64,000 bases of DNA from Rhodocyclales bacterium (GCA_016183655.1 JACPEH010000023.1:124001-188000), one strand, 5' to 3'; shown: positions 1-13,875, numbered from the stretch's first letter. Notes: a model not told the origin generated them from the sequence alone. A program made the numbers and translations.

Positions 1-319
1 TCGCTAGGTTTAATTGGGCATCAGCATCGTTCGGCAACAGGTTGGCGGCTCTTTCGAGAAGTGCGAGACCATCCCGCCCCTGCATCTGCAACACGACCCC
101 CATCAATCCCAGCAAAAACCCGGAATCAGGAGAATGCTTGAGGCGTTCGCTCACGCGCCCTTCAAGTTCGACAACACGTCCTGAATTTAGGAGCGCAAGT
201 AACTGACGCCCTTCCGCCGTCTCTGCAGAGATGGCTGCGGCGCCTGTCCTCCCCCGACAGCAAGACTTATACTTCCGACCGCTACCGCAAGGGCAGGGTT
301 CATTTCGTCCTGGCACCAT
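1..319 (-). CDS. SEC-C motif / TPR-like protein, N-terminal part (runs off the left window edge)
   Basis: Manual minus-strand translation from ATG at 319: MVPGRNEPCPCGSGRKYKSCCRGRTG...ALLERAANLLPNDADAQLNLA, open to the window edge; SEC-C motif plus TPR-like repeat. Starts 8 bp after the argJ stop. Confidence 0.8.
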   Translation of the reverse strand, partial: MVPGRNEPCPCGSGRKYKSCCRGRTGAAAISAETAEGRQLLALLNSGRVVELEGRVSERLKHSPDSGFLLGLMGVVLQMQGRDGLALLERAANLLPNDADAQLNLA

Positions 320-327
320 CGAAAGCA

Positions 328-1566
328 TCAGCTCCGGTAATCGGCGTTGATCTTGACGTAGTCGTAGGAAAAATCGCAGGTATAGACGTTCGCCGCCGCC
401 GCGCCGCGCCCGAGGTCGACGCGCACGGTGATCTCGGCGGCCTTCATGATGCGCGAGCCGTCTTCCTCGCGGTAGCTGGCGGCACGCCCGCCCTGTTCGG
501 CGACGAGCACTTCCTCGCCATTGCTGCCGAGCCAGACGCGGATCCGGTCGACATCCAGATCGGCGATGCCGGCGTAGCCGATCGCGGCGAGGATGCGGCC
601 GAGGTTGGGGTCGGAGGCGAAGAAGGCGGTCTTCACCAGTGGCGAATGGCCGATCGCGTAGCCGACCTGACGGCATTCGTCGCGGTCCTTGCCGCCACCG
701 ACGGCGACGGTGATGAACTTGGTCGCCCCCTCGCCGTCGCGGACGATGGCTTGCGCCAGCTCGCGGGCGACGGCAATCACCGCTTCGCGCAACTGCGCGT
801 AGCCCGTGGCCGCGGCGTCAGCGAAGTGTGCGCCGGAGTGGCCGGTGGCGATCAGGATGAAGGAGTCGTTGGTCGAGGTATCGCCGTCGACGGTGATGCA
901 GTTGAACGATTCGTCGGCAGCTTCCTTGACCAGCGTCGCCAGCAGCGGCTGGGCGATGCCGGCGTCGGTGGCGAGATAGCCGAGCATCGTCGCCATGTTC
1001 GGCTTGATCATGCCGGCGCCCTTGGAGATGCCGGTCAGGGTGATGGTCTTGCCGTTGATCTCGACGCGGCGAGAGACGGCCTTGGCGACGGTATCGGTGG
1101 TCATGATGCCGTGTGCCGCGGCATGCCAGTTATCGGCCTTGAGGTCGGCGGCCGCCGCCGGCAGACCGGCAACGAGACGCTCCACCGGCAGCGGTTCGAG
1201 AATGACACCGGTCGAGAACGGCAGCACCTGCGCGTCGCTCACCCCCAACACCTCGGCGACTGCGGCACAGGTCTGTTCCGCAGCCGTCAGGCCCGGTTCG
1301 CCGGTACCGGCGTTGGCAATGCCGGTGTTGATCACCAGTGCGCGGATTCCTTTGCCGAGCGCCAGATGACGGCGGCAGACCTGCACCGGCGCGGCGCAGA
1401 AGCGGTTCTCGGTGAACACGCCGGCGACGGTGGCGCCGGCGTCGAGCGCGAGCAGCGTCAGGTCGCGGCGGTTCGCCTTGCGGATGCCGGCCTCGGCGAC
1501 GCCGAGGCGAACGCCGGCGACGGGAAACAGGGCTTCGGGAGCGGGAGTGGCGTAGTTGACGGGCAT
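328..1566 (-). CDS. argJ: Glutamate N-acetyltransferase / amino-acid acetyltransferase (ArgJ)
   Basis: 412 aa; ArgJ-type sequence with ...[10 protein letters not shown]... autoprocessing region and [19 protein letters not shown]. Confidence 0.95.
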   Translation of the reverse strand: MPVNYATPAPEALFPVAGVRLGVAEAGIRKANRRDLTLLALDAGATVAGVFTENRFCAAPVQVCRRHLALGKGIRALVINTGIANAGTGEPGLTAAEQTCAAVAEVLGVSDAQVLPFSTGVILEPLPVERLVAGLPAAAADLKADNWHAAAHGIMTTDTVAKAVSRRVEINGKTITLTGISKGAGMIKPNMATMLGYLATDAGIAQPLLATLVKEAADESFNCITVDGDTSTNDSFILIATGHSGAHFADAAATGYAQLREAVIAVARELAQAIVRDGEGATKFITVAVGGGKDRDECRQVGYAIGHSPLVKTAFFASDPNLGRILAAIGYAGIADLDVDRIRVWLGSNGEEVLVAEQGGRAASYREEDGSRIMKAAEITVRVDLGRGAAAANVYTCDFSYDYVKINADYRS

Positions 1567-1664
1567 GATCGAATCCGGAAAACAGAGACTATGAATGACG
1601 AAGGCACAGAGGATAACGCATCCGCGTCACGCCCTGTGCCTTGGGTACTGCCGCTGCCGAGCGG

Positions 1665-4379
<2,715 letters not shown>

Positions 4380-4468
4380 CGTGGAGACGACCGAGGTCGT
4401 GGGTTCGGGAAAGGGCGGATTCTACCATGCCGCCGGCACGCGCCGCCGGCATGGCATCCGGCGGGAAA

Positions 4469-5398
4469 TTACTTGCGGCCGCGGGGCGCCTGCGCGAGCT
4501 GGGCCCCTTGCTGGAGGAAGCGCGCGGGGTTCTGGGCAACCCCCTTGTAGCGGACTTCGAAATGCAGGTGCGGGCCGGTGGAGCGCCCGGTATTACCGGA
4601 CAAGCCAAGATGCTGGCCCCGTTTCACGAACTGGCCATCCTTGACGGACAGCTTCGACAGATGCGCGTAGCGGGTGGAGAAATCGTTGCCGTGGTCGATC
4701 TCGATCAGGTTGCCGTATTGCGGATGCCGCTCGGCAAGCGCCACGACCCCGCCCGCGGCAGCGATCACGGGCGTGCCGACGTCGGCCGCGAAATCGATGC
4801 CTTCGTGCATGGCACCGGCGCCGACGATCGGGTCGACGCGCCAGCCGAACCCCGAGCCGACGTAGTTGCCCTGGATCGGCGTGATCGTCGGCAGCAGCGA
4901 ACGGCGCACCTTGTCGTCGAGCAGTTGCGTTTCCATCGCGCTCAGGGCATCGAGGCGAAACTCGACACGGCGGGAAAGGCGGTCAAGTGCCTGGCCGAGC
5001 TCGTTAGGCGTCTGCGGTTGCGCCAACAACAGCGGGCCGCCCTGACCGCCGCGGAACTCGATCGGCTTTTCCTCGGACTTGACGCCGGAGAGCGTCGACA
5101 CGCGCTCGCCTAGCGAATCAAGACGCAGCAACTGCGCCTGCATCTGGCCGAGCCTGGCCGCCATCGCGTCCAGGTTGTCGCGCATGTAGGCGTCGCTGCG
5201 TTCGGTTTCCTGCTTGTGCACGGAAAGCACCAGGTTTTCGAGGAACGGCAGACGAAATTGGACCGACAGCCACGAGAACAGCGCCGAGGTGGCGAACATC
5301 ATCACCAGGAAGACGGTTATCGCCGCCAGCACGAAGCGCGGCGTGACGACGAAGGTCTTGGCGGTTGCCAGCTTGTTCGAGACCAGAATAATATGCAC
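4469..5398 (-). CDS. M23 family metallopeptidase (murein endopeptidase-like)
   Basis: 309 aa; N-terminal TM, coiled coil, and LytM domain (HEGIDFAADVGTPV, GPHLHFEVR). Confidence 0.92.
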   Translation of the reverse strand: MHIILVSNKLATAKTFVVTPRFVLAAITVFLVMMFATSALFSWLSVQFRLPFLENLVLSVHKQETERSDAYMRDNLDAMAARLGQMQAQLLRLDSLGERVSTLSGVKSEEKPIEFRGGQGGPLLLAQPQTPNELGQALDRLSRRVEFRLDALSAMETQLLDDKVRRSLLPTITPIQGNYVGSGFGWRVDPIVGAGAMHEGIDFAADVGTPVIAAAGGVVALAERHPQYGNLIEIDHGNDFSTRYAHLSKLSVKDGQFVKRGQHLGLSGNTGRSTGPHLHFEVRYKGVAQNPARFLQQGAQLAQAPRGRK

Positions 5399-5422
5399 TG
5401 CTGCACTCCTCCTCTACATCCG

Positions 5423-5866
5423 ATGTCCCATTCTCCCCAGCCCCTCAACAACTACCTGTCGGACAGCGACGGCGCCGGCAGGCTCATGGCGCATGTCGCG
5501 CTGCTGCGGAAGCTGGCGCGCATCTATGCAAACACGGCGCCGGAACATCTCGGTCAGGCCAGTCGAGTGGCCAATTACAAGTCGGGGACAGTCGTTATCC
5601 ACGCCGACAACGGCGCGGTCGCGGTCAAGCTGAGGCAGATGGCGCCCACCCTCGCCCGCGAATTTTCGAATCGGGGAGTCGAGTGTAGCGGCGTCCAGGT
5701 AAAAGTGCAAGCCCTTGAAATATCAGGCCATTCCAAGCCAGCCGTGCATCGCCCGCTGTCCAGCCGAACCGGGGACGAGCTGGCCGCGCTGGCCGGCGGC
5801 ATGCGCGCCTCGCCGCTGCGCGACGCGATCGAGACGCTGTTGCGGCGGGCAGCTAGAGAGAAATGA
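5423..5866 (+). CDS. DUF721/DciA-like protein
   Basis: Start trimmed from ORF 5216..5866 to MSHSPQPLNNYLSDSD; DUF721-like core (VVIHADNGAVAVKLRQMAPTLAREF); divergent from the M23 gene. Confidence 0.7.
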   Translation: MSHSPQPLNNYLSDSDGAGRLMAHVALLRKLARIYANTAPEHLGQASRVANYKSGTVVIHADNGAVAVKLRQMAPTLAREFSNRGVECSGVQVKVQALEISGHSKPAVHRPLSSRTGDELAALAGGMRASPLRDAIETLLRRAAREK

Positions 5867-6041
5867 CGGCGACGCGCTCGAGGACCATCAGCGCGAACAC
5901 CAGCAGCGCGACGATCAGCGCGTAGCGAAAAACCCGCCAGGAGAAACGAACGTATTTCTTGTCGCCGGTCAGCAGGTAGGCGATGACGCCGCCGGCGACG
6001 GCGATGACGACCAGGACCGCGAGCAGGCGGAGGATCAGCAC
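5853..6041 (-). CDS. Small two-TM membrane protein
   Basis: Downstream of lpxC; VLILRLLAVLVVIAVAGGVIAYLLTGDKKYVRFSWRVFRYALIVALLVFALMVLERVAVISL from GTG; two hydrophobic helices; 3' end overlaps the DUF721 gene by 14 bp. Confidence 0.65.
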   Translation of the reverse strand: MLILRLLAVLVVIAVAGGVIAYLLTGDKKYVRFSWRVFRYALIVALLVFALMVLERVAVISL

Positions 6042-6060
6042 CGGTCGCCGAGCGCAGGAG

Positions 6061-6981
6061 TCAGGCCGCGGCGTTCGCCGCCAGCCAGCGGGAAACGGCG
6101 ACCGGCGCCTCGCCGGCCTCCTCGAAACTGACCAGCTCCCAGGAATCGCGGGCATCGAGCAGCGCCCGGGCAAGCTGGTTGTTCAGCGCGTGCCCCGACT
6201 TGTGCGCCGTGAACTCGGCGAGCAGCGGATGGCCCAGCAGGTAGAGGTCGCCGATCGCGTCGAGCACCTTGTGCTTGACGAACTCGTCGGCATAGCGCAA
6301 TCCGTCGGCATTGAGCACGCGGTATTCATCGAGCACCACCGCATTGTCGAGGCCGCCGCCCTGGGCGAGGCCGTTCTCTCGCAGCCACTCGACTTCCTGC
6401 ATGAAGCCGAAGGTGCGGGCGCGCGCCACTTCGCGGACATAGGAGTTCTCGGCGAAATCCACCGTCACTTCCTGACCGGTACGGTCGATCGCCGGATGAT
6501 TGAAGACGATCGAGAAAGTCAGGCGGAAGCCGTCGTAAGGCGTGAAGCGGGCCCACTTGTCGCCGTCGCGGACCTCGATCGGCTTGGTGACGCGGATGAA
6601 TTTCTTCGCCGCCGCCTGTTCCTCGATGCCGGCCGACTGGATCAGGAAAACGAAAGGCGCCGCGCTGCCGTCGAGGATCGGCACTTCCGCCGCATCCAGA
6701 TCGACCCAGGCGTTGTCGATGCCCAGCCCGGCAAAGGCGGACATCAGGTGTTCGATGGTCCCGACCTTGACGCCATCGCGTTCCAGGCAGGAGCACATGC
6801 GCGTATCCCCCACGGCCACGGCCGACGCGGGCAGATCGACCGGCACGTCGAGATCGACGCGACGGAAGACGATGCCGGTATCAGGCGCCGCCGGACGCAG
6901 CACCATCGTGACGCGTTCGCCCGAATGCAGGCCGACGCCGGTGGCGCGAATCAGGGACTTGAGCGTTCGTTGCTTGAGCAT
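6061..6981 (-). CDS. lpxC: UDP-3-O-acyl-N-acetylglucosamine deacetylase
   Basis: 306 aa; [57 protein letters not shown]. Confidence 0.98.
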   Translation of the reverse strand: MLKQRTLKSLIRATGVGLHSGERVTMVLRPAAPDTGIVFRRVDLDVPVDLPASAVAVGDTRMCSCLERDGVKVGTIEHLMSAFAGLGIDNAWVDLDAAEVPILDGSAAPFVFLIQSAGIEEQAAAKKFIRVTKPIEVRDGDKWARFTPYDGFRLTFSIVFNHPAIDRTGQEVTVDFAENSYVREVARARTFGFMQEVEWLRENGLAQGGGLDNAVVLDEYRVLNADGLRYADEFVKHKVLDAIGDLYLLGHPLLAEFTAHKSGHALNNQLARALLDARDSWELVSFEEAGEAPVAVSRWLAANAAA

Positions 6982-7170
6982 GTATCTGAAAAATATGGGA
7001 AAGCGGCGAATTTTAACATGCGCCGCTCTCCCTTTGCAGAGGCTTTACATCTTCGTTACAACTTATCCACGACCGTGCGAGCGCAGCTCAGGCGAGGCGC
7101 GGACGACCGCCGCATGGCAGCGCCATGCAAGGCCGGCCGCAACGACGCATGAGCAAGCGCAGCCGGTCGC

Positions 7171-8349
7171 TCAGTCGGCCTGCTTGCGCAGGAAGGCCGG
7201 AATGTCATAGCGATCGACGCCGCTGTTCGCCAGCGCCTCGACCGTCGAGCTGCCGCGCTTCCTGACGATCGCCGGCACGTTGTCGAGATCGCTGTAGTTG
7301 ATCGCCTGCGACGCCATCGCCGAAGCGTCGTGCGTGCCGGTCGCCTGCAGCACCGGGGTGTTGATCACCTCGAAGGTCTGCCGCTTGGCCTGCGCCTGGC
7401 CGAGGCCGGTGGCGACGACGGTGACGCGGATCTCCTCGCCCATCGCCTCGTCGTAGACGGCGCCGAAGATGATGTGCGCGTCCTCGGCGGCGAATTCGCG
7501 GACGGTGTTCATCACCTCGTTCACTTCCTTCATCTTCAGGCCGCGGGTGGCGGTGATGTTCACCAGCACGCCCTTGGCGCCGGAGAGGTTGATCCCTTCC
7601 AGCAGCGGCGAGGCGACCGCCTGCTCGGCGGCGATGCGCGCGCGGTCGACGCCGGCGGCCGACGCGGAACCCATCATCGCCATGCCCATTTCGCCCATCA
7701 CCGTGCGCACGTCCTCGAAGTCGACGTTGACCAGACCGGGGAAGTTGATGATCTCGGCAATGCCGCCGACGGCGTTCCTGAGCACGTTGTCCGCCGCCTT
7801 GAAGGCTTCGTCCATCGACACGTCGTCGCCGAGCACTTCCATCAGCTTGTCGTTGAGGATGACGATCAGCGAATCGACCTGCTTCTGCAGCTCGGCCAGT
7901 CCGGCTTCGGCAACCTTCATGCGCTTGCCCTCGAAGCCGAACGGCTTGGTGACGACAGCGACGGTCAGGATGCCCTGTTCGCGTGCCACCTCGGCGACGA
8001 TCGGCGCCGCGCCGGTGCCGGTGCCGCCGCCCATGCCGGCGGTGATGAAGACCATGTGCGCCCCTTTCAGCGCCTCGGCGATGCGCTCGCGCTCTTCCAT
8101 GGCGGCGCTGCGCCCGGCCTCCGGCTTGGCGCCGGCACCGAGGCCACTCTTGCCAAGCGCCACCTTGAGCGTCGCGCCGCTGCGTTTCAGGGCCTGCGCA
8201 TCGGTATTGGCGGCGATGAACTCGACGCCGTTCACGCCCTCGCGGATCATGTGATCGACGGCATTGCCGCCGGCGCCGCCGACGCCGATGACCTTGATCA
8301 CGGTACCGCTATCGTTCGTCACTTCTTCGATATCGATGATTTCAAACAT
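7171..8349 (-). CDS. ftsZ: Cell division protein FtsZ
   Basis: 392 aa; tubulin signature GGGTGTGAAP and C-terminal DIPAFLRKQAD. Confidence 0.99.
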   Translation of the reverse strand: MFEIIDIEEVTNDSGTVIKVIGVGGAGGNAVDHMIREGVNGVEFIAANTDAQALKRSGATLKVALGKSGLGAGAKPEAGRSAAMEERERIAEALKGAHMVFITAGMGGGTGTGAAPIVAEVAREQGILTVAVVTKPFGFEGKRMKVAEAGLAELQKQVDSLIVILNDKLMEVLGDDVSMDEAFKAADNVLRNAVGGIAEIINFPGLVNVDFEDVRTVMGEMGMAMMGSASAAGVDRARIAAEQAVASPLLEGINLSGAKGVLVNITATRGLKMKEVNEVMNTVREFAAEDAHIIFGAVYDEAMGEEIRVTVVATGLGQAQAKRQTFEVINTPVLQATGTHDASAMASQAINYSDLDNVPAIVRKRGSSTVEALANSGVDRYDIPAFLRKQAD

Positions 8350-8381
8350 GGTGGGGCCTCCTCTGCAAAAAAACGTAAAGA

Positions 8382-9611
8382 TCAGAAATTCTTTTCGAAC
8401 CAGGACTTCATCCGTCCCATGACCTGCTTGAAGCTGCGCGTCTCATGCACTTTCTGGCCGCGCTTGTGTTGCGTCTGCGCCTCCAGCAGCAGGCCGTAGG
8501 CGGTGGAAAAACGCGGGCTCTGCACGACGTCGGCAAGCGCGCCCGAATACTTCGGCGAACCCAGCCGCACCGGCATGTGGAAAATCTCCTCGCCGAGCTC
8601 GATCATTCCCGGCATCACCGCGGTACCGCCGGTGAGGACGATGCCCGACGACAGCACCTCCTCGAAGCCGGCACGGCGCAGCTCGGCCTGGATCAGCTCG
8701 AACAGCTCCTCGACGCGCGGCTGGATCACGTCGGCCAGCGCGCGGCGCGACAGCTTGCGGCTGGGGCGATCATCGACGCCGGCGACGTCGAGCACTTCCT
8801 CCGGGTCGGCCAGCTGCGACAGCGCGCAGCCGTGGCGGCACTTGATGTCCTCGGCTTCGCGCGTCGGCGTGCGCAGCGCCATCGCGATGTCGTTGGTGAT
8901 CTGGTCGCCGGCGATCGGGATCACCGAGGTGTGGCGGATCGCGCCCTGCGTCCACACGGCGATGTCGGTGGTGCCGCCGCCGATGTCGACCAGGCACACG
9001 CCGAGATCCTTCTCGTCCTCGGAGAGCACGGCATAGGACGACGCCAGCGGCTGCAGCACCAGGTCGTTCACCTCGATGCCGCAGCGGCGCACGCACTTGA
9101 CGATGTTCTGCGCGGCAGAGACGGCGCCGGTGACGATGTGCACCTTCACTTCCAGCCGGAAGCCGCTCATGCCGATCGGCTCGCGGATGCTGTCCTGGTC
9201 GTCGATGATGAATTCCTGCGTCAGGATGTGCAGGATCTCCTGGTCGGCCGGGATCGGCATCGCGCGCGCCGTCTCGATCACGCGGTCGACGTCCATCGGC
9301 GTCACTTCCTTGTCCTTGATCGCCACCATGCCGTTCGAGTTGAAGCTGCGGATGTGGCTGCCGGCGATCCCGGTATAGACGTCCTTGACCTTGCAGTCGG
9401 CCATCAGCTCGACTTCCTGGACGACGCGCGAGATGGCGGCGACGGTCTCCTCGATGTTGACCACGACCCCCTTCTTCAGCCCCTTCGACTCCTGCGAGCC
9501 GATGCCGATCACGTTCAGCCGCCCCTCCGGCGTCACTTCGGCGACCAGCGCGACAATCTTCGAGGTGCCGATGTCCAGCCCGACGATCAGATCCTTGCTG
9601 TCTCTGCTCAT
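8382..9611 (-). CDS. ftsA: Cell division protein FtsA
   Basis: 409 aa actin-like fold (LIVGLDIGTSKIVALVAEV, GVCLVDIGGGTTDIAV). Confidence 0.99.
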   Translation of the reverse strand: MSRDSKDLIVGLDIGTSKIVALVAEVTPEGRLNVIGIGSQESKGLKKGVVVNIEETVAAISRVVQEVELMADCKVKDVYTGIAGSHIRSFNSNGMVAIKDKEVTPMDVDRVIETARAMPIPADQEILHILTQEFIIDDQDSIREPIGMSGFRLEVKVHIVTGAVSAAQNIVKCVRRCGIEVNDLVLQPLASSYAVLSEDEKDLGVCLVDIGGGTTDIAVWTQGAIRHTSVIPIAGDQITNDIAMALRTPTREAEDIKCRHGCALSQLADPEEVLDVAGVDDRPSRKLSRRALADVIQPRVEELFELIQAELRRAGFEEVLSSGIVLTGGTAVMPGMIELGEEIFHMPVRLGSPKYSGALADVVQSPRFSTAYGLLLEAQTQHKRGQKVHETRSFKQVMGRMKSWFEKNF

Positions 9612-10357
9612 TGCTTCCCTTTGCTTTCAGTTACCTGCGCTGCCGCAAGCCGCAGCGCGAATCCGTTGGGGTACCGCATGTCCACCACGCTCGGCCGCGC
9701 CTTTGCCACGGTCAGCACGCTCGGGTAGTGGTTGACGAAGCGCTGCAGCCGGGTGCGGATCGGCACCTTGGCCTGCTGCCGGCCGAGCTCGATCACCATC
9801 CCGTCGTCCAGCTTCAGCTGTACCGCCAGCCGCGGCGACATGGTCAGTACGCGCGGCGCACGGCCCAGCGGCTTCAGCAGGTCCACCGCCTCGCGGTAGT
9901 AGCCGAGCATTTCCGGCGCGACGGCCAGCGGCCCGTGCAGCACCGGCAGCGGCTGCGGCACCGTCATCACCGCCGCAAACACCTCGCCATACGTATTCAC
10001 CAGCTGTCCGCCCGCCTCGCCCCATTGCGCCACCGGCCGATGCTCCTCGATGCGCACTTCCAGGCCGGACGGCCAGCGCCGGCGCACTTCCGCATGGCGC
10101 ACCCAGGACAGCTTCTCCAGCGAGAGGCGCAGCGCCTCGACATTGGCGCTGAAGAAATTGCCGCGCAACAGACCGGACATCGCCCGCTCGACATCGGCAC
10201 GCTTTACCTCGGTCAGCTCGTGCGCGACCACCACCTGCGACAGGCGGAAGTGCGGCAGCCGGGTGAACCAGACCGCCGCCGCCACCAGCAACGCGGCCGT
10301 CGCCGCCGCGAAGAGCAGGTCGGCAACGGCGGTCATCAGCTGCGGCTTGTTCCACAT
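9608..10357 (-). CDS. ftsQ: Cell division protein FtsQ
   Basis: 249 aa; single TM then POTRA-like region (FSANVEALRLSLEKLSWVRHAEVRRRWPSGLEVRIEEHRPVAQW); position between ftsA and ddlB. Confidence 0.95.
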   Translation of the reverse strand: MWNKPQLMTAVADLLFAAATAALLVAAAVWFTRLPHFRLSQVVVAHELTEVKRADVERAMSGLLRGNFFSANVEALRLSLEKLSWVRHAEVRRRWPSGLEVRIEEHRPVAQWGEAGGQLVNTYGEVFAAVMTVPQPLPVLHGPLAVAPEMLGYYREAVDLLKPLGRAPRVLTMSPRLAVQLKLDDGMVIELGRQQAKVPIRTRLQRFVNHYPSVLTVAKARPSVVDMRYPNGFALRLAAAQVTESKGKQ

Positions 10358-10378
10358 GGTTCATTCGCGCTCCCGCGT

Positions 10379-11284
10379 TCAGCCCTTCGCCGCCAGCGCC
10401 AGCACCCGCAGCACCAGCGCGTCGTAGTCGATCCCGGCCACCCGCGCCGCCATCGGCACCAGCGAGTGGTCGGTCATCCCCGGCGAGGTATTCACTTCGA
10501 GGAAGTGGGCATTGCCCGCCTCGTCCATCAGGAAATCGACGCGCCCCCAGCCGCGCCCGCCGAGCACGCGAAAGGCTTCCATCGCCTGCTCGCGGATGTG
10601 CCTCTCGCGCGCTTCCGGCAAGCCGCAGGGGCAGCGGTACTGCGTGTCGTCGCGGTTGTACTTGGCCTCGTAGTCGTAGAACTCGGTCGCCGGCTCGATC
10701 TTGATGATCGGCAGCACCTCGTCGCCGAGGATGCCGACCGTGTATTCGCCGCCGAGGATGCCGCGCTCGGCGATCACCAGCGGGTCGTATTTCGCCGCCA
10801 GCGCGTAGGCCGCCGCCAGATCGCCGCGGCGCTTGACCATCGAGATGCCGATCGACGAGCCCTCGCAGGCCGGCTTAACGAACAGCGGCAGGCCGAGCTC
10901 TTCCTCGACCTCGGCGAAATCGCTGTCGGCGTTGAGCAGCGCGTAGTCCGGCACCGGCAGCCCGGCCGCCTTCCACAACAGCTTGGTGCGCCACTTGTCC
11001 ATGCCCAGCGCCGACGCCATGACGCCGCTGCCGGTGTAGGGGATGCCCATCAGTTCGAGCACGCCCTGGATCGTGCCGTCCTCGCCGTGGCGGCCGTGCA
11101 GCGCGATGAAGGCGCGGTCGTAGCCGCGCAGTTCGTCGAGCGCGCGCTCGGCCGGATCGAAGGCGTGGGCATCGACGCCCTGCCGCAGCAGCGCCGCCAG
11201 CACGCGCGAACCGCTGTTCAGCGACACCGGCCGCTCGGCCGAGGTACCGCCGAAGAGGACGGCGACTTTTCCGAAATCAGTCAT
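10379..11284 (-). CDS. ddlB: D-alanine--D-alanine ligase
   Basis: 301 aa; ATP-grasp; [52 protein letters not shown]. Confidence 0.98.
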   Translation of the reverse strand: MTDFGKVAVLFGGTSAERPVSLNSGSRVLAALLRQGVDAHAFDPAERALDELRGYDRAFIALHGRHGEDGTIQGVLELMGIPYTGSGVMASALGMDKWRTKLLWKAAGLPVPDYALLNADSDFAEVEEELGLPLFVKPACEGSSIGISMVKRRGDLAAAYALAAKYDPLVIAERGILGGEYTVGILGDEVLPIIKIEPATEFYDYEAKYNRDDTQYRCPCGLPEARERHIREQAMEAFRVLGGRGWGRVDFLMDEAGNAHFLEVNTSPGMTDHSLVPMAARVAGIDYDALVLRVLALAAKG

Positions 11285-11298
11285 GACAAAAACCCCTT

Positions 11299-11402
11299 AA
11301 CCGCTCTTGACGCGGAGGTCGCAGAGACGCAGAGGACGCAGAGAAGAACCGGAAATCTCTGCGCGCTCTGCGTCTCTGCGCTCTCTGCGTTCAAGGCGGT
11401 TT
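11299..11402. repeat. Imperfect palindromic CGCAGAGACGCAGAG-type intergenic repeat
   Basis: Arms aaccgctcttgacgcggaggtcgcagagacgcagaggacgcagag (+) and aaccgccttgaacgcagagagcgcagagacgcagagcgcgcagag (reverse complement of right arm), 45 nt each with few mismatches. Confidence 0.85.
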
Positions 11403-11410
11403 CGTCCATA

Positions 11411-12799
11411 TCAAACATTCGCAAGCTTCCCCGGCACGCCGCCAATCGAACCCGCGCCCATGGTCAACACGACGTCGCCGTCGCGAACGACATCCAGAAT
11501 CGCCTGCGGCATCGCCGCGATGTCCTCGACGAAGACCGGCTCGACCTTGCCGGCGACGCGCACCGCGCGCGCCAGCGAACGGCCGTCGGCAGCGACGATC
11601 GGCGCCTCGCCGGCGGCATAGACCTCGGCCAGCAGCAGCGCGTCGACGCCGTTCAGCACCTTCACGAAATCCTCGAAGCAGTCGCGCGTCCGCGTGTAGC
11701 GGTGCGGCTGGAAGGCCAGCACCAGCCGCCGGCCGGGGAAGGCGCCGCGCGCCGCGGCGAGCGTCGCCGCCATCTCGGCCGGGTGGTGGCCGTAGTCGTC
11801 GACCAGCGTGAAGCGGCCGCCGCTCGGGCAGTCGACTTCGCCGTAGCGCTGGAAGCGGCGGCCGACCCCCTTGAACTCGGCCAGTGCCTTGACGATCGCC
11901 GCGTCCGGCACCTGCACCTCGGTGGCGACGGCGATCGCCGCCAGCGCGTTGAGCACGTTGTGCATGCCGGGCAGGTTCAGCGTCACCGGGAAGCGGCTGG
12001 TCGTGCCGTTCACCCGCACGCAGTCGAACTGCATGCGGCCGTCGGCGGCGACGACGTTCTCGGCATGCACGTTGGCCGACGGGTCGAGACCATAGGTGAC
12101 GATCTGCTTGGCCACCTTCGGCAGGATCTCGCGCACATTGGGATCGTCGGCGCAGAGCACGGCGACGCCATAGAACGGCAGGCGCTGCAGGAAGTCGACG
12201 AAGGCTCCCTTCAGCCGTCCGAAGTCGTGGCCGTAGGTCTCCATATGGTCGGCGTCGATGTTGGTCACCACCGACACCACCGGATTCAGGAACAGGAAGG
12301 AGGCGTCCGACTCGTCCGCCTCGGCGACGATGAAGTCGCCTTGCCCCAGGCGGGCGTTGGCGCCGGCGGCGTTCAAGCGGCCGCCGATGACGAAGGTTGG
12401 ATCGAGCCCACCCTCGGCGAGGATCGACGCGACCAGGCTGGTCGTCGTCGTCTTGCCGTGCGTGCCGGCGATGGCGATGCCCTGCTTCAGGCGCATCAGC
12501 TCGGCCAGCATCTGCGCGCGCGGTACCACCGGCACCTTCTTCTCGCGCGCGGCGACCACTTCCGGGTTGTCCGCCTTGACCGCCGTCGACACGACGACGG
12601 CGTCGGCGCCGGCGATGTTGTCGGCGGCGTGGCCGACGCGTACCTGCACGCCCTGCGCGGCAAGCCGCCGAGTCACCGCGTTATCGGCAAGATCGGAGCC
12701 GGAGACGGCGAAGCCGAGGTTGGCGAGGACTTCGGCGATGCCGCTCATGCCGGAACCGCCGACGCCGACGAAGTGGATGTGCTTGACCTTGTGTTTCAT
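11411..12799 (-). CDS. murC: UDP-N-acetylmuramate--L-alanine ligase
   Basis: Start trimmed to [42 protein letters not shown]. Confidence 0.98.
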   Translation of the reverse strand: MKHKVKHIHFVGVGGSGMSGIAEVLANLGFAVSGSDLADNAVTRRLAAQGVQVRVGHAADNIAGADAVVVSTAVKADNPEVVAAREKKVPVVPRAQMLAELMRLKQGIAIAGTHGKTTTTSLVASILAEGGLDPTFVIGGRLNAAGANARLGQGDFIVAEADESDASFLFLNPVVSVVTNIDADHMETYGHDFGRLKGAFVDFLQRLPFYGVAVLCADDPNVREILPKVAKQIVTYGLDPSANVHAENVVAADGRMQFDCVRVNGTTSRFPVTLNLPGMHNVLNALAAIAVATEVQVPDAAIVKALAEFKGVGRRFQRYGEVDCPSGGRFTLVDDYGHHPAEMAATLAAARGAFPGRRLVLAFQPHRYTRTRDCFEDFVKVLNGVDALLLAEVYAAGEAPIVAADGRSLARAVRVAGKVEPVFVEDIAAMPQAILDVVRDGDVVLTMGAGSIGGVPGKLANV

Positions 12800-13875
12800 T
12801 TCACCAGCTCCGTGCAGGCTTGCGCCACGATCGCCGTGGCATCGGGTTTGGCCCGTTCGCGGGCGCGCTCCGCCATCTGCAGCAGTTGCTCGCGGCTGTA
12901 ATTGCGGATCAGCGCGATCTTCTCCGGCGTCATCTCGGACTGCGGCAGCAGGATGGCGCCGCCGGCGCTGGCGAGGAACTTGGCGTTGCCGGTCTGGTGG
13001 TCGTCCACCGCGTGCGGGAACGGCACCAGGATGCTGGCCACGCCGGCGGCGGCCAGCTCGGCGACGGTCAGCGCGCCGGCGCGGCAGATCACCAGGTCGG
13101 CCCACTCGTAGGCGCCGGCCATATCCTCGATGAAAGCGACGCAGTGCGCATCGACACCGGCCGCGGCATAGTTCGCCTGCAGTGCGGCGAGATGCTTCTC
13201 GCCCGCCTGATGCACGACGGTCGGCCGCTCGCTTTCCGGAATCAGCGCCAGCCCCTGCGGCACCGTCTCGTTGAGCGCGGCGGCGCCGAGGCTGCCGCCG
13301 AGCACCAGCAGCCGGATCGGCCCGTCGTGCGCGGCAAAGCGTTCGGCCGGCGCCGGCAGCGCGGCAATCTCGGCGCGCACCGGGTTGCCGGCCCAGATCG
13401 CCCCCGGCAGCACGTCGGGGAAGCCGGCCAGGATGCGGTCGGCGACCTTGGCCAGCACGCGGTTGGCCAGCCCGGCGACCGAATTCTGCTCGTGCAGCGC
13501 CAGCGGGCAGCCGAGCAGCGAGGCCATCATGCCGCCGGGGAAGCTGATGTAGCCGCCCATGCCGAGCACGACGTCGGGACGCACCCGGCGGATCTGCCGT
13601 GCCGCCTGCCAGAAGCCCGAGAGCAGCGCGAGCGGCAGCAGCAGCTTCCTGAGCAGTCCCTTGCCGCGCAGCGCACCGAAGCGCACCGGCGCCAGCTCGT
13701 AGCCGCGCGCCGGCACCAGCTTCGCTTCCATGCCTTCCGGATTGCCCATCCAGACCACGTTCCAGCCGCGCGCACGCAGGTGGTCGGCAACGGCAAGGCC
13801 GGGGAAGACGTGGCCGCCGGTGCCGCCGGCCATCACCAGCAGCGTGCGGGCGACGTCGGGCGCGTTCGTGCTCAC
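12796..13875 (-). CDS. murG: UDP-GlcNAc:lipid I GlcNAc transferase MurG
   Basis: GTG start in [30 protein letters not shown]; overlaps the ftsW stop (GTGA). Confidence 0.97.
   Translation of the reverse strand: MSTNAPDVARTLLVMAGGTGGHVFPGLAVADHLRARGWNVVWMGNPEGMEAKLVPARGYELAPVRFGALRGKGLLRKLLLPLALLSGFWQAARQIRRVRPDVVLGMGGYISFPGGMMASLLGCPLALHEQNSVAGLANRVLAKVADRILAGFPDVLPGAIWAGNPVRAEIAALPAPAERFAAHDGPIRLLVLGGSLGAAALNETVPQGLALIPESERPTVVHQAGEKHLAALQANYAAAGVDAHCVAFIEDMAGAYEWADLVICRAGALTVAELAAAGVASILVPFPHAVDDHQTGNAKFLASAGGAILLPQSEMTPEKIALIRNYSREQLLQMAERARERAKPDATAIVAQACTELVK

Noticed and set aside
7063-7071. TTATCCACG resembling a DnaA box between lpxC and ftsZ
   Set aside because: Single 8/9 match without a cluster or AT-rich region; not convincing as an origin or regulatory site.
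9611-12901. 1096-aa plus-strand ORF antisense to ftsQ/ddlB/murC
   Set aside because: Shadow ORF spanning three well-supported genes; no recognisable domains.
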